A DNA stretch of 64,000 bases from an uncultured Allorhizobium sp. GTDB lineage: Bacteria; Pseudomonadota; Alphaproteobacteria; Rhizobiales; Rhizobiaceae. Of this stretch, positions 37,505 to 46,907 are shown piece after piece (the stretch's first letter is position 1; each line of letters starts with the position of its first letter). The DNA is taken from contig OY288189.1 of the NCBI GenBank assembly GCA_958439205.1, positions 124,001 through 188,000 of the forward strand, given 5' to 3'. A model generated the notes under the pieces. That model had not been told where the DNA came from, did no database searches, and saw only the letters and a list, made by a program, of their open reading frames with translations. The translations under genes were made by a program, and so were the position numbers.

Positions 37505-38488
37505 CTACCCCTGCCCGATCAGGACGCCGGCGGCCAGTACCAGCGAGCCGCCGAGCACCACCTGCATGGCGGCGCGCCAGAAGGGCGTCTCCATGTAGCG
37601 GTTCTGGATGAAGGCGATTGCCCAGAGTTCGAAGAAGACGACGATGATCGCGGTGATCGTCGCGGTCCAGAAATGCGGGATGAGATAAGGCAGCGCATGG
37701 CCGAGGCCGCCGACCGTGGTCATGATGCCGGAGGCAAGGCCACGCTTCAGCGGTGAGCCGCGGCCCGAGAGCTTGCCGTCGTCATGGGCTGCCTCGGTGA
37801 AGCCCATCGAGATACCCGCACCCACAGAGGCCGACAGACCGATCAGGAAGGTCGACCAGGTGTCACCCGTCGCGAAAGCCGCCGCAAAGATCGGGGCGAG
37901 CGTCGAGACGGAACCGTCCATCAGCCCGGCCAGACCCGGCTGGACATAGGTGAGCACGAACTGGCGCTTCTTCGTCTCGTCCTCCGTCGCCCGGGCATCC
38001 TCCGGCAGATGCCGCTCGCCGAGCATGGTCGCGACCTCTTCATGCCCCTGTTCGGCCATGGCAAGGTCACCGAGCAGCTTGCGGATGCCGGCATCGGACG
38101 TGTGCTGGGCGGCTTCGTGGTAGAAGCGATAGGCGCCGTCTTCCATCCGCATCGCCTCTTCGCGGATCTGGTCAAGCGTCTGGTTCTTGCGCAGCCAGTC
38201 GGGCTTGCGATCATAGAAGCCGCGGACATGCTCGCGCCGGATCAGCGGGATGCGATCGCCGAAGCGGTCACGATGCATCTCGATCAGCATGTTGCGATGG
38301 GTATGCTCGACCTCGGCCATGTCCTCGAAGACCTTGGCCGATTGTGGAAATTCGCCGCGCAGCTGATCGGCATAGGCGAGGTAGATGCGGGCGTCGTCCT
38401 CCTCGGAGGAGATGGCGAGTGCCAAAATCTCCTGTTCGGAGAGCGTCTCGAAGGCGCGCTTGCTGCCCCGGAATGAAATGCTGAACAT
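37505..38488 (-). CDS. mbfA: Membrane-bound ferritin-like iron exporter
   Basis: A 327-residue fusion of a ferritin-like di-iron domain and a VIT1/CCC1 transporter domain. The N-terminal 150 residues hold the Glu/His ligands (EEDDARIYLAYADQL, EVEHTHRNML, EEAMRMEDGAYRFYHEAA, EQGHEEVA); the C-terminal half has five membrane segments beginning FVLTYVQPGLAGLMDGSVSTLAPIFAAA. MbfA in Agrobacterium and Bradyrhizobium exports iron and protects against peroxide, and is repressed by Irr. A perfect iron-control palindrome lies 18 bases upstream of the start at 38488, matching this regulation. Confidence 0.93.
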   Translation of the reverse strand: MFSISFRGSKRAFETLSEQEILALAISSEEDDARIYLAYADQLRGEFPQSAKVFEDMAEVEHTHRNMLIEMHRDRFGDRIPLIRREHVRGFYDRKPDWLRKNQTLDQIREEAMRMEDGAYRFYHEAAQHTSDAGIRKLLGDLAMAEQGHEEVATMLGERHLPEDARATEDETKKRQFVLTYVQPGLAGLMDGSVSTLAPIFAAAFATGDTWSTFLIGLSASVGAGISMGFTEAAHDDGKLSGRGSPLKRGLASGIMTTVGGLGHALPYLIPHFWTATITAIIVVFFELWAIAFIQNRYMETPFWRAAMQVVLGGSLVLAAGVLIGQG

Positions 38489-38505
38489 GGCAACCACCGA
38501 TCAAA

Positions 38506-38520
38506 TTAGAATAATTCTAA
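38506..38520. promoter_or_regulatory. Iron control element (Irr box) of mbfA
   Basis: TTAGAATAATTCTAA is a perfect inverted repeat (7-1-7) that matches the ICE motif bound by the haem-dependent regulator Irr in rhizobia. It lies just upstream of mbfA. Confidence 0.82.
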
Positions 38521-38618
38521 ACTTAGGGCAGATGGAGGCTTGTATCAAGATGCCGCATAGACCATTTGCATCATGAGGTTCATCACCCCTCAGACAGACA
38601 TCAGTGACGAGACATACC

Positions 38619-39098
38619 ATGACCACCGATCTCACGGGCCGCGCCGCCCACCGCGCCGAAATCACCGCCCGCGCCGAAGCCGAGATGGCCGCCATGGGCG
38701 TGGATGCCGCCTTCATCGATCGGATGGTGGAGACCTTCTATGGCAATATCCGCCAGCACCCGGATCTCGGACCTGTTTTCGAGGGGCGGCTTGCCGGGCG
38801 CTGGCCCGACCACATGATCAAGATGAAGGCCTTCTGGGGCTCCGTCGCCTTCAAGACCGGCGCCTACGGCGGCAAGCCGGTCATGGCGCATCAGGGCGTC
38901 GACGGCATGGCGGAAGGCCTCTTCCTGCAATGGCTGCAGCTCTTCTCCGACACGCTGATCCAGATCGGCGCGACTGAAGACGCGCATCGCTGGTTCATGG
39001 CGAGCGCCGAGCGCATTGCCAAAAGCCTCGTGCTGTCGCTCTTCTACAATCCCGCTCTCGACGATCCCCGCCTGCGCAGCCCGAGCAGCCCGACCTGA
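38619..39098 (+). CDS. Group III truncated haemoglobin-like globin
   Basis: A 159-residue protein of the group III truncated globin type. Helix B/E features FYGNIRQHPDLGPVFEGRLAGRWPDHMIKMKAFWGSVAF include the conserved W and the distal region; the proximal His is likely in VMAHQGVDGMAEGLF or AHRWFMASAERIAKSL. Such globins are thought to handle oxygen, NO or peroxide. The start is ATG 38619; a GTG five codons earlier is possible. It is divergent from mbfA across the Irr box, so iron control is possible. The Pro/Ser-rich tail is unremarkable. Confidence 0.88.
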   Translation: MTTDLTGRAAHRAEITARAEAEMAAMGVDAAFIDRMVETFYGNIRQHPDLGPVFEGRLAGRWPDHMIKMKAFWGSVAFKTGAYGGKPVMAHQGVDGMAEGLFLQWLQLFSDTLIQIGATEDAHRWFMASAERIAKSLVLSLFYNPALDDPRLRSPSSPT

Positions 39099-39207
39099 CA
39101 GTTCCTTGCGTGGAACAACGGTCCGGCGAAACAAAACGCAATTTTGGTCCGGTTGCCGGACAATTTCGTGAGCATTTGACCTTGCACTCCCTGCCCTGCC
39201 CGACTAG

Positions 39208-40353
<1,146 letters not shown>

Positions 40354-40378
40354 GGCTTTCGATCACCCCAAACGACAA

Positions 40379-40414
40379 GAGGCCCGGGCATCAAACCCGG
40401 GCCTCTTCGTTTTT
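40379..40414. terminator. Terminator between the TRAP receptor and amine oxidase
   Basis: Perfect 10-bp stem GAGGCCCGGG / CCCGGGCCTC with loop CATCAAA, then TTCGTTTTT on the plus strand. It lies between convergent genes. Confidence 0.92.
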
Positions 40415-40426
40415 CAGGCGTCGACC

Positions 40427-42421
40427 TCAGTGGCAGCAGCCGCTCTTCGTCTCGGCCTTCGGCGCACAGCAATCCGCCTCGCGGTTGTCGCGGCTGTGGC
40501 CGTTCTTGTCTGCGGGCAGGTCCATCGCGATATTGGCGTCGAAGAAACCATTCGGCTTCAGCGTGAAGCCGGCATATTCGACCGGCATAATCGGAAAGTC
40601 TTCCGGTTTGCAGACGTGCGTATGGCCAAAGGAGTGCCAGAGAACCACGTCGGCGTTTTCGATGTCGCGGTTCTGGGCGACATATTTCGGCAGACCGTCA
40701 CCGCCGGCATGGACGTTCGGATAATCGCCGGAGGCATATTTCTCCGCCGGATCGAAGGCCGTCACCCAGATGTGCTTCTTGGCAAACCCACCGCGCTGGG
40801 CAACGGTGGAGCCCTCCTGCGCCAGCATCAGCGGGCTCGGCATCACCACCATCTTGTAGCCCGGCGCCTTGCCGACGGAATTCTTGACGTTGGGGTTCTG
40901 TACCTTCCAGTAGCGCCCGGTCTCGCCATTGGCGACAGCGGGTGAATCCAGCTCGCGCTTCAATACCTTGGTCTTGGTGTCGAAGACATTGCCGTAAGGG
41001 TTATCGTCGCCCCAGGGACGGGGAACGAATTCATGCTCGGTGACGGTATTGCCGCCGCCATCGACATCCATGTGCAGACGGGCGTTGAAGAAGTGCTGGT
41101 GCGTCGGGCCGCCGAGATTGTCGTCGACCATGCCGCCCCATTGATAGGTTTCCCCCGGCGCCACGGCTGCCGTCTGGATGATGCCGGTCAGTTTGGCCTC
41201 CAGCTGGATCGTGCCGTCCTGGTAAAGATACCAATAGAAGCCGTAGTCGTAATTGCCGACGGTGGCGAAGAAGGAGATGACCAGGCGGCGCGAGCGGCGG
41301 ACTTCGAAGATGCCGTTGCGGAATTCATAGTGCTTCCAGAGGATGCCGTAATCCTCCTCATGCATGCAGATGGCATTCTTCATCACCATCGGCTGGCCGA
41401 AATCATCGGCCGAGGGCACGTCGAAATAGTGGATATGCCCCAGGCAGTCGCAGCCAAGCTCCAGGCAGTTGGCGAGACGCCCCAGCCCATATTCGCCGGC
41501 GTCGAAGGCGCTCTTCCAGAAGTGGTTGGCGGTCGGATCGGCATAGGGGACGACCATTTCCGTCACCGAGGCGCGGAAGACGATCGGGCGGATCTTGCCG
41601 CCATCCTTGATGCCGAGTTCATGCAGCACGAGGCCTTCGCGCGGGGTGAAGCCGACGCGGAAGGACCAGTTCTGCCACTCCACCTTCCAGCCATCGACGG
41701 TGAAGCTCGGCCCCTCCGGCTGGACGATATCGAGGGGTTTCAACCCCTGGCGCGTCTCGGGAAAAGCCTCCTGGCCGTAATTGCGCTTCTTCTTCGGCAC
41801 CGGAATGATGCGGCCGTCGTCGACTAGATCAACCACCTGGTTCTTCACCAGATCGACCACGGCCACCACCCCTTCGATCGGATGGGAATAGCCGTTGTCC
41901 CTGACGTCCTCACGCCAGTAGGAGACGGCGCGCACGATGCGCTGGCCCTTTTCGAATTCCAGGCCGAAATAGCCTGACGAAAACGGGTCGATCTGGACGA
42001 GTGGAATGTCGTCGTCGGTGATGCCGCGTTTCTTGACCGCCGCGATCCAGCGCGGATCGGACTTGACGGTTGCCTCGACCGTCTCGAATTCGCAGAGCAT
42101 GACCGGCGGTTGGCCATAGGGCAGTTCGTCATGGGCCAGTCGCTTGTGGTCGGCGACGGTCTTTGCCGAGAGGTCAACAATGCTCTCAAACGTCGCGCCG
42201 CTGGATATATCGAGCGAAAGGATGAAGGCGAGACGCGGCAGTGGCTTGCCGGCCCGAAAGGCGGCAAGGTCGGCCTTGGCAGGCTCTTCAAGCCGGATGA
42301 TGGGGAAGCGAATGGTTTCCGCCAGCGCCTTCTCATCTTTGAGGATGGCAACGGCTTCCGCGATTTCGGACAGGCTCAAGGGATCGAGCGGGTGGATGAT
42401 GGTGTCGACGACGGCGTCCAT
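40427..42421 (-). CDS. Primary-amine (copper, topaquinone) oxidase
   Basis: A 664-residue enzyme that oxidises primary amines to aldehydes, releasing ammonia and H2O2. N2 and N3 domains precede the catalytic domain. Tyr391 in TVGNYDYGF is the topaquinone precursor, Asp307 in FDAGEYGLG is the catalytic base, and His441/His443 (THQHFF) plus a His in LWHSFGHTHVCKPEDFP bind copper. There is no signal peptide, as in cytosolic Arthrobacter enzymes. The C-terminus is unusual: after the normal end it has a Cys-rich tail, DCCAPKAETKSGCCH. It is the last gene after an APC permease and a tiny membrane protein, an amine uptake and oxidation operon. Confidence 0.95.
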   Translation of the reverse strand: MDAVVDTIIHPLDPLSLSEIAEAVAILKDEKALAETIRFPIIRLEEPAKADLAAFRAGKPLPRLAFILSLDISSGATFESIVDLSAKTVADHKRLAHDELPYGQPPVMLCEFETVEATVKSDPRWIAAVKKRGITDDDIPLVQIDPFSSGYFGLEFEKGQRIVRAVSYWREDVRDNGYSHPIEGVVAVVDLVKNQVVDLVDDGRIIPVPKKKRNYGQEAFPETRQGLKPLDIVQPEGPSFTVDGWKVEWQNWSFRVGFTPREGLVLHELGIKDGGKIRPIVFRASVTEMVVPYADPTANHFWKSAFDAGEYGLGRLANCLELGCDCLGHIHYFDVPSADDFGQPMVMKNAICMHEEDYGILWKHYEFRNGIFEVRRSRRLVISFFATVGNYDYGFYWYLYQDGTIQLEAKLTGIIQTAAVAPGETYQWGGMVDDNLGGPTHQHFFNARLHMDVDGGGNTVTEHEFVPRPWGDDNPYGNVFDTKTKVLKRELDSPAVANGETGRYWKVQNPNVKNSVGKAPGYKMVVMPSPLMLAQEGSTVAQRGGFAKKHIWVTAFDPAEKYASGDYPNVHAGGDGLPKYVAQNRDIENADVVLWHSFGHTHVCKPEDFPIMPVEYAGFTLKPNGFFDANIAMDLPADKNGHSRDNREADCCAPKAETKSGCCH

Positions 42422-42493
42422 GCGAGCGTCCTTCAGGTAACAAGGGTTGGTAGAGTTCGGGTGGCGCCGGAACCGGGCGCCGCCCGTATCGTG

Positions 42494-42664
42494 TCAGCCG
42501 CGCTCTGCGCAGATCTCGGCCTCGATGGCCGGCATGCCATGGATGCAGAAGAGATTGCAGAAGGCATGTGCCTCGGTGGCGAGCAGGATCGTCGCGGCGC
42601 TCAGGGCGATCAGCGTGATGCCGAGCAGGCGGTCGGTCGCGGGGAAAGTCTTCAGGGCAGTCAT
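42494..42664 (-). CDS. Tiny membrane or secreted protein coupled to the APC permease
   Basis: A 56-residue protein whose ATG overlaps the permease stop (ATGA). It has one hydrophobic segment (LLGITLIALSAATILLATEAHA), which could be a signal peptide or membrane anchor, then a short tail FCNLFCIHGMPAIEAEICAERG with three Cys, one His and one Met. No family is recognised. The position between the permease and a copper-dependent oxidase makes a role in copper delivery or transporter assembly possible, but that is a guess from composition and order. Confidence 0.6.
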   Translation of the reverse strand: MTALKTFPATDRLLGITLIALSAATILLATEAHAFCNLFCIHGMPAIEAEICAERG

Positions 42665-44100
42665 TCGAAGGCCTTTCCGAGCGAAGCGTAGAGTTCCGGC
42701 TTGGCCTTCCTGATCTGCATGGCAAAGGCTGCCCCGATGAGACCGATCAGCACGATCAGATAGGGGAAGGACTTGACGATGAGGCTTTCGGAGCCTGAGA
42801 GCAGCGAAAGATTGGCGATGACCAGAACCAGAGCGCCCAGCAGACCGGCAAGACCGAGCGCCGGGGCAATCGTCGTCGTCCAGACCCCGTGACCCGTCTT
42901 CACCTTGCGGAAGAAAAGGATGATGGCGACGGAGACCAAGGCCTGGACTGTGAGGATGCCGATGACCGCAAGCGCCGACATCCAAGAGAAGACGACCGTA
43001 TAGGGATCGGCACCCGCCAAGATGAAGAGTACCAGCACAACGGCGGCGATCGCGCTCTGCAGCATGCCGGCGACATAAGGCGAACCATGCATCGGATGCA
43101 CCTTGCCGAGCAGCTTGAAGGCGAGACCTTCCCGGCCAAGGGCGAAGAAGTAGCGGTTCAGCGTGTTGTGGAAGGAGAGAACGCAGGCAAACAGGCTGGT
43201 GATCAGCAGGATGTTCATCACCTGCGAGGCCCAGGGACCGAGAATGGTGTCGGTTGCGGCGAAATAGAAGCCCTCGAGACCCGCCGCGGCCGTCGGCTGA
43301 ACGGCTGCCGGACCGTAGAACTGGACGATTGCCCAGGTGGAGAATGCATAGAAAACGGTGATCAAGAGCACCGCGACGTAAGTTGCGCGTGGAATGGTCT
43401 TTTCCGGGTTTTCCGCCTCTTCACCGAAGATCGCGGTGGCCTCGAAGCCGATATAGGAACCGACGACGAAGACCAGCGCCACACCGAGGCCCGGCGCAAA
43501 GACGGTGGCGGGCGAGAACGAAGTGAAGCCGAAGCCTTCAGGTCCGCCACCGGCCATCACGATACCGATGTCGAGCAGCAGGAGAATAGCGATCTCGGCG
43601 ATCATGCAGACGCCGAGGATGGCGCCGGAAAAGGCGATGTTGCGCTGGCCGCAGACATGCACGATCACGAGCGCTGCAAAAGACCAGACCCACCAGGGCA
43701 GATCCGCGATCGGCGCCATGGCCCCCGCCATGAAGACGCCGAAGAGGCCGTAGACGGCGATCTGGACTGCCGAATAGGTGACGAGTGCCATCAGAGCGCC
43801 GCCGACGCCGGCCGGCTTGCCGATCCCGTGGGTGATGTAGGTGTAGAAGGCGCCTGCCCCGCCGACATGGCGGCTCATGGCGGTGAAGCCGACCGAGAAC
43901 AGCAGATAGAGGATGCCGGCGAGCACGAATGCACCGGGGACGCCCGCGCCATTGCCGAAGGCGAAGGCGGCCGGTGTTGCGCCGACCACGGCGGTGAGCG
44001 GTGCTGCAGCCGCGACGACGAAGAAGACGATATGTGCGAGGCCGACGGAATTCTTCGCCAGCCGATCCGTGGGACCATCCGCAATGGATTGTAATGTCAT
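42661..44100 (-). CDS. APC-superfamily amino acid/amine permease
   Basis: A 479-residue transporter with 12 predicted helices. TM1 carries the substrate-binding unwound motif in the region VVAAAAPLTAVVGATPAAFAFGNGAG, and EEAENPEKTIPRATYVAV is the conserved loop before TM7. It probably imports the amine oxidised by the downstream copper amine oxidase. It is the first gene of a three-gene operon (permease, tiny protein, oxidase) and is divergent from an AraC-type regulator. The leader contains overlapping hairpins, one of which covers the ribosome binding site. Confidence 0.92.
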   Translation of the reverse strand: MTLQSIADGPTDRLAKNSVGLAHIVFFVVAAAAPLTAVVGATPAAFAFGNGAGVPGAFVLAGILYLLFSVGFTAMSRHVGGAGAFYTYITHGIGKPAGVGGALMALVTYSAVQIAVYGLFGVFMAGAMAPIADLPWWVWSFAALVIVHVCGQRNIAFSGAILGVCMIAEIAILLLLDIGIVMAGGGPEGFGFTSFSPATVFAPGLGVALVFVVGSYIGFEATAIFGEEAENPEKTIPRATYVAVLLITVFYAFSTWAIVQFYGPAAVQPTAAAGLEGFYFAATDTILGPWASQVMNILLITSLFACVLSFHNTLNRYFFALGREGLAFKLLGKVHPMHGSPYVAGMLQSAIAAVVLVLFILAGADPYTVVFSWMSALAVIGILTVQALVSVAIILFFRKVKTGHGVWTTTIAPALGLAGLLGALVLVIANLSLLSGSESLIVKSFPYLIVLIGLIGAAFAMQIRKAKPELYASLGKAFE

Positions 44101-44106
44101 GGGAAC

Positions 44107-44136
44107 CCCTCTTGTGCTTGATTTTCATCAAGAGGG
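44107..44136 (-). promoter_or_regulatory. Leader of the permease gene with two mutually exclusive hairpins
   Basis: In the mRNA the arm CCCTCTTG can pair with CAAGAGGG (8 bp, covering the Shine-Dalgarno AGAGGGG just before the start), or its 3' part CTTGAT can pair with ATCAAG across a GAAA tetraloop (6 bp), leaving the site free. It may instead be an operator for the divergent AraC protein, since the 8-bp arms are also a perfect DNA inverted repeat. Confidence 0.5.
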
Positions 44137-44212
44137 TAGGCGCGACACTTTGGCCCCGAAATTGCACTTCATGCCATTGAATCGATAAACCGCGCCACGT
44201 GGCCGTTTCAGG

Positions 44213-45235
44213 ATGGTGAAAATGGCAGTTGCACCGCAAATGAACAGGCCAATGCCCGCAATTGCATCCATTCGGGCCTCGGTGCTTGCCCCGCTCGTCG
44301 AACAAATCGACCGACGCAGCGGAAAGACCGACCTTTTGCTCGCCTCACACGGCATTCTGCGGAGCCAGCTCGACGATCCCTACGCCATGATCCCCATGGC
44401 GCGGTATGTCGCGATCTTCGAAGAGGCGGCGCTGATCACCAGCGAGCCCTCGCTCGGCGCCCGGCTCGGCACACTGTTCAAGCCAAGCGATATCGGCCCA
44501 ATCGGCGTGTTGTTCTCGATCTCCGGCACAATCCGCGCCGGCTTCGAGCGGCTGGCGAAATACGTCAACACGGTACAGAGTGCGACGAGTTCTGGCGTCT
44601 TCGAGGAGGATGGCAATCTTGTCTGGAGTTACCGGCTGGAGGATGCGCGGATGTGGCCGAGGCGGCAGGACAGCGAATTTTCCGTCGTCGCCTCCTGCCA
44701 GCTGGTTCGCTCGTGTTTTGCCAAGAGCTGGAAGCCGCTGGAAGTGCATTTCGAGCATCTGGCACCCCGGGATCGTTCGGTACTGGAGCGCATCTTCCGC
44801 TGCCCGCTGAAGTTCGGCGAATCCGCCAACCGCATCATCGTGGACGGTCGAGATGCCGCCCGTCTCTACCGCCAGGAGGACCCGGCGCTGTCTGCCGTGC
44901 TCGAACGGCATGTGGCGGAACTGGTGGGCAAGGCCATCACGCCCGACAGCATCAGCGAGCGGGTGCGGGCCCTGATCGGCATCTATCTCGGGCACAAGCC
45001 GATCACGCTGCCGTCCGTCGCCGCAGAACTCAGGATTTCGGTCCGCACGCTGCAGCGTCGTCTTGCCGAAGAGGGGACCTCGCTGCGCCACCTCGTGCGC
45101 GAAACCCGGGAAGCCATCGCAGCCACGCAGCTCGAGGCCCATGTGCAAAAGGCCCGCATCGCCGAGGTGCTGGGCTATGCGGATTCGACCGTCTTCTGGC
45201 GAGCCCAGAAAGGCTGGAGCCGGCGGCAGGGCTAA
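44213..45235 (+). CDS. AraC-family regulator with arabinose-operon-type N-terminal domain (OruR/ArgR-like)
   Basis: A 340-residue regulator. Residues 20-210 match the HTH-type AraC N-terminal domain (Arabinose_bd) found in ornithine and polyamine regulators such as OruR; the C-terminal 100 residues hold two helix-turn-helices (LPSVAAELRISVRTLQRRLAEEGTSLRHLV and IAEVLGYADSTVFWRAQKGWS). The start may be 44213 or the ATG three codons later. It is divergent from the permease/oxidase operon and upstream of an acetylpolyamine deacetylase, so it most likely activates amine catabolism. Confidence 0.9.
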   Translation: MVKMAVAPQMNRPMPAIASIRASVLAPLVEQIDRRSGKTDLLLASHGILRSQLDDPYAMIPMARYVAIFEEAALITSEPSLGARLGTLFKPSDIGPIGVLFSISGTIRAGFERLAKYVNTVQSATSSGVFEEDGNLVWSYRLEDARMWPRRQDSEFSVVASCQLVRSCFAKSWKPLEVHFEHLAPRDRSVLERIFRCPLKFGESANRIIVDGRDAARLYRQEDPALSAVLERHVAELVGKAITPDSISERVRALIGIYLGHKPITLPSVAAELRISVRTLQRRLAEEGTSLRHLVRETREAIAATQLEAHVQKARIAEVLGYADSTVFWRAQKGWSRRQG

Positions 45236-45256
45236 CCCACCGGCCGGCCGCAGCCA

Positions 45257-46285
45257 TCAGCCCTCCAGACCCTTCAGCACGTTGGCGACGTTGAGCCCGA
45301 TTTCCGGCACGCCGTAGCCGCCTTCCATAAGTGTCAGCACCGGCACGCCACTGGCCGCGATCATTTCGCCCATGCGGATATAATCAGGGCTCTTCAGCTT
45401 AAAGAAGCTGATCGGGTCCTTCTCGAAGGTGTCGACGCCGAGCGAGACGACGATTGCTTCCGCGCCATAGGCCTTGATCTTCTTCAGGCTGTCTTCGAGC
45501 GCTGCGGACCAGATGTCGAAGGGCGTGCCTGAGGGCATCGGATAGTTGGCATTCAGGCCTTCGCCATCGCCCTCGCCGGTCTCGTCGGCATAGCCGAGGA
45601 AGAAGGGGAAGGCGTCTTCCGGCTCGCCATGCAGCGAGGCGAAGAAGATGTCGCCGCGGCGATAGGTGATGTCCTGCGTGCCATTGCCATGATGGAAGTC
45701 GACGTCGAGGATCGCGACTTTCTTCGCACCGTGATCGATGAGCCGCTGGGCGGCGACGGCGGCGTTGTTGATGAAGCAATAGCCGCCGAAGAGATCGATG
45801 CCGGCATGGTGACCCGGCGGGCGGCAGAGCGAGAAGGCGAAGCGGTTGCCCTCGTTCAGCCAGTCGGCACCGGACAGCGCCACATCCATCGAGGCAATCG
45901 CCGCCTCATAGGTGCCCTTGGAAATCGAGGTCTCGGCCGAATTGGTATAGTAGCCGACGGCGCCGTCGATGTTCTTCGGCACGCGGCCCGTCTGGCTGCG
46001 GCGGCAGGGGAAGGAGGTCGCGATTGCCTCGCCCTCGAAGCCATGCGCCTGCCAGCGATCCCAGCAGGTGCGCAGGAATTCGAGATAACCGGCGTCATGG
46101 ACCTTGAGCGCCGTTTCGAGCCCGTGCTCGGCCGGTGCCCGCACATCGGTGAAACCTGCCTCCTTGACGCCCGCGAGCACCCATTCGGCGCGGAACGGCC
46201 CCTCGAACGGCTTTACCAAAAGACCGCCATGCAGCTCGGTCTTGGCGTCTCGGAGCTTGTGCTTTTCGGAATAGAATACGCGCAT
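45257..46285 (-). CDS. Histone deacetylase-family acetylpolyamine amidohydrolase
   Basis: A 342-residue zinc hydrolase, the length of the Mycoplana acetylpolyamine amidohydrolase. The paired histidines are in RPPGHHAG, metal ligands in AILDVDFHHGNGTQDI and VSLGVDTFEKDP, and the C-terminal GGY motif is MEGGYGVPEIG. It should deacetylate acetylated polyamines such as acetylputrescine or acetylcadaverine, feeding free amines to the copper oxidase encoded nearby. The start at 46285 opens the conserved domain. It is convergent with the AraC gene and about 140 bases from the next gene upstream. Confidence 0.92.
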   Translation of the reverse strand: MRVFYSEKHKLRDAKTELHGGLLVKPFEGPFRAEWVLAGVKEAGFTDVRAPAEHGLETALKVHDAGYLEFLRTCWDRWQAHGFEGEAIATSFPCRRSQTGRVPKNIDGAVGYYTNSAETSISKGTYEAAIASMDVALSGADWLNEGNRFAFSLCRPPGHHAGIDLFGGYCFINNAAVAAQRLIDHGAKKVAILDVDFHHGNGTQDITYRRGDIFFASLHGEPEDAFPFFLGYADETGEGDGEGLNANYPMPSGTPFDIWSAALEDSLKKIKAYGAEAIVVSLGVDTFEKDPISFFKLKSPDYIRMGEMIAASGVPVLTLMEGGYGVPEIGLNVANVLKGLEG

Positions 46286-46356
46286 GTCGTGGTGTTTTCC
46301 CTCTGGTCGTTTTGGAGGAAAACTAGCGCCGTCCACGCCTCAGCCACAAGTGCAAA

Positions 46357-46397
46357 GGGGGCGATTTTCTTGGTCAGTCGACCAGAAAATCGCCCCC
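46357..46397. terminator. Long hairpin with bulge, probable terminator
   Basis: Arms of 13 bp (GGGGGCGATTTTC and complement) continue past a bulged T into TGGTC/GACCA around an AGTC loop, 18 bp in all. It sits after the stop of the small Cys-rich gene on the minus strand; only three T follow, so termination is likely but not textbook. Confidence 0.6.
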
Positions 46398-46424
46398 CGC
46401 CCCTCGGCCCCCGCCGATCTGGTC

Positions 46425-46793
46425 TTACTCGGTCAGATTGATCTGCTCGGTCTCGCCACCGGTGCAGGTATAGCAGCAGTTTTCGCAAGTCTCGGCGTTG
46501 TCGGGACCCGTGCCCCAGTAGCTCTGCTTGTCGCCGGAAATCCAGGCGCCGTAGCAGATCGTCTCGCCTTCCTCGCAGGACAGCGGGATCTGCTTGGTTT
46601 CGCCGTCGTCGAGGTAGAAGACATCACCATTGCCGGGCCAGACATATTCGCGGTCCTGGCTGTAGAGTTCGACCTCGACGGCGTTCGGATGGTCGTTGCG
46701 CATGACGAAGGTGACGTCTGCCGAAAATGCCGGCGCCGCCACTGCCATGGCCAACCCCAAGGCCACCCATTTCAAAATTCCGTTTCTGACCAT
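46425..46793 (-). CDS. Small secreted Cys-rich protein of unknown function
   Basis: A 122-residue exported protein with signal peptide (NGILKWVALGLAMAVAAPAFSA). The mature part begins DVTFVMRNDHPNAVEVELYSQDREYVWPGNG, an immunoglobulin-like or beta-sandwich look, and has six Cys, including SCEEGETICYGAW and ETCENCCYTCTGGE, that could form disulfides. It ends acidic (EQINLTE). No family recognised. The start at 46793 opens the signal peptide. Downstream lies a long hairpin; upstream an acetyltransferase gene on the same strand. Confidence 0.75.
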   Translation of the reverse strand: MVRNGILKWVALGLAMAVAAPAFSADVTFVMRNDHPNAVEVELYSQDREYVWPGNGDVFYLDDGETKQIPLSCEEGETICYGAWISGDKQSYWGTGPDNAETCENCCYTCTGGETEQINLTE

Positions 46794-46907
46794 AAGCGCC
46801 TCCCTGGCTGCCGAATTGCGGGACGATAAGCCTATGCTCACAGGAAAGTGAAGAGTGGGCGCCGGACGTTTTTTGGGCGACATCTCAATCGCTTGGCAGC
46901 GATGCGT

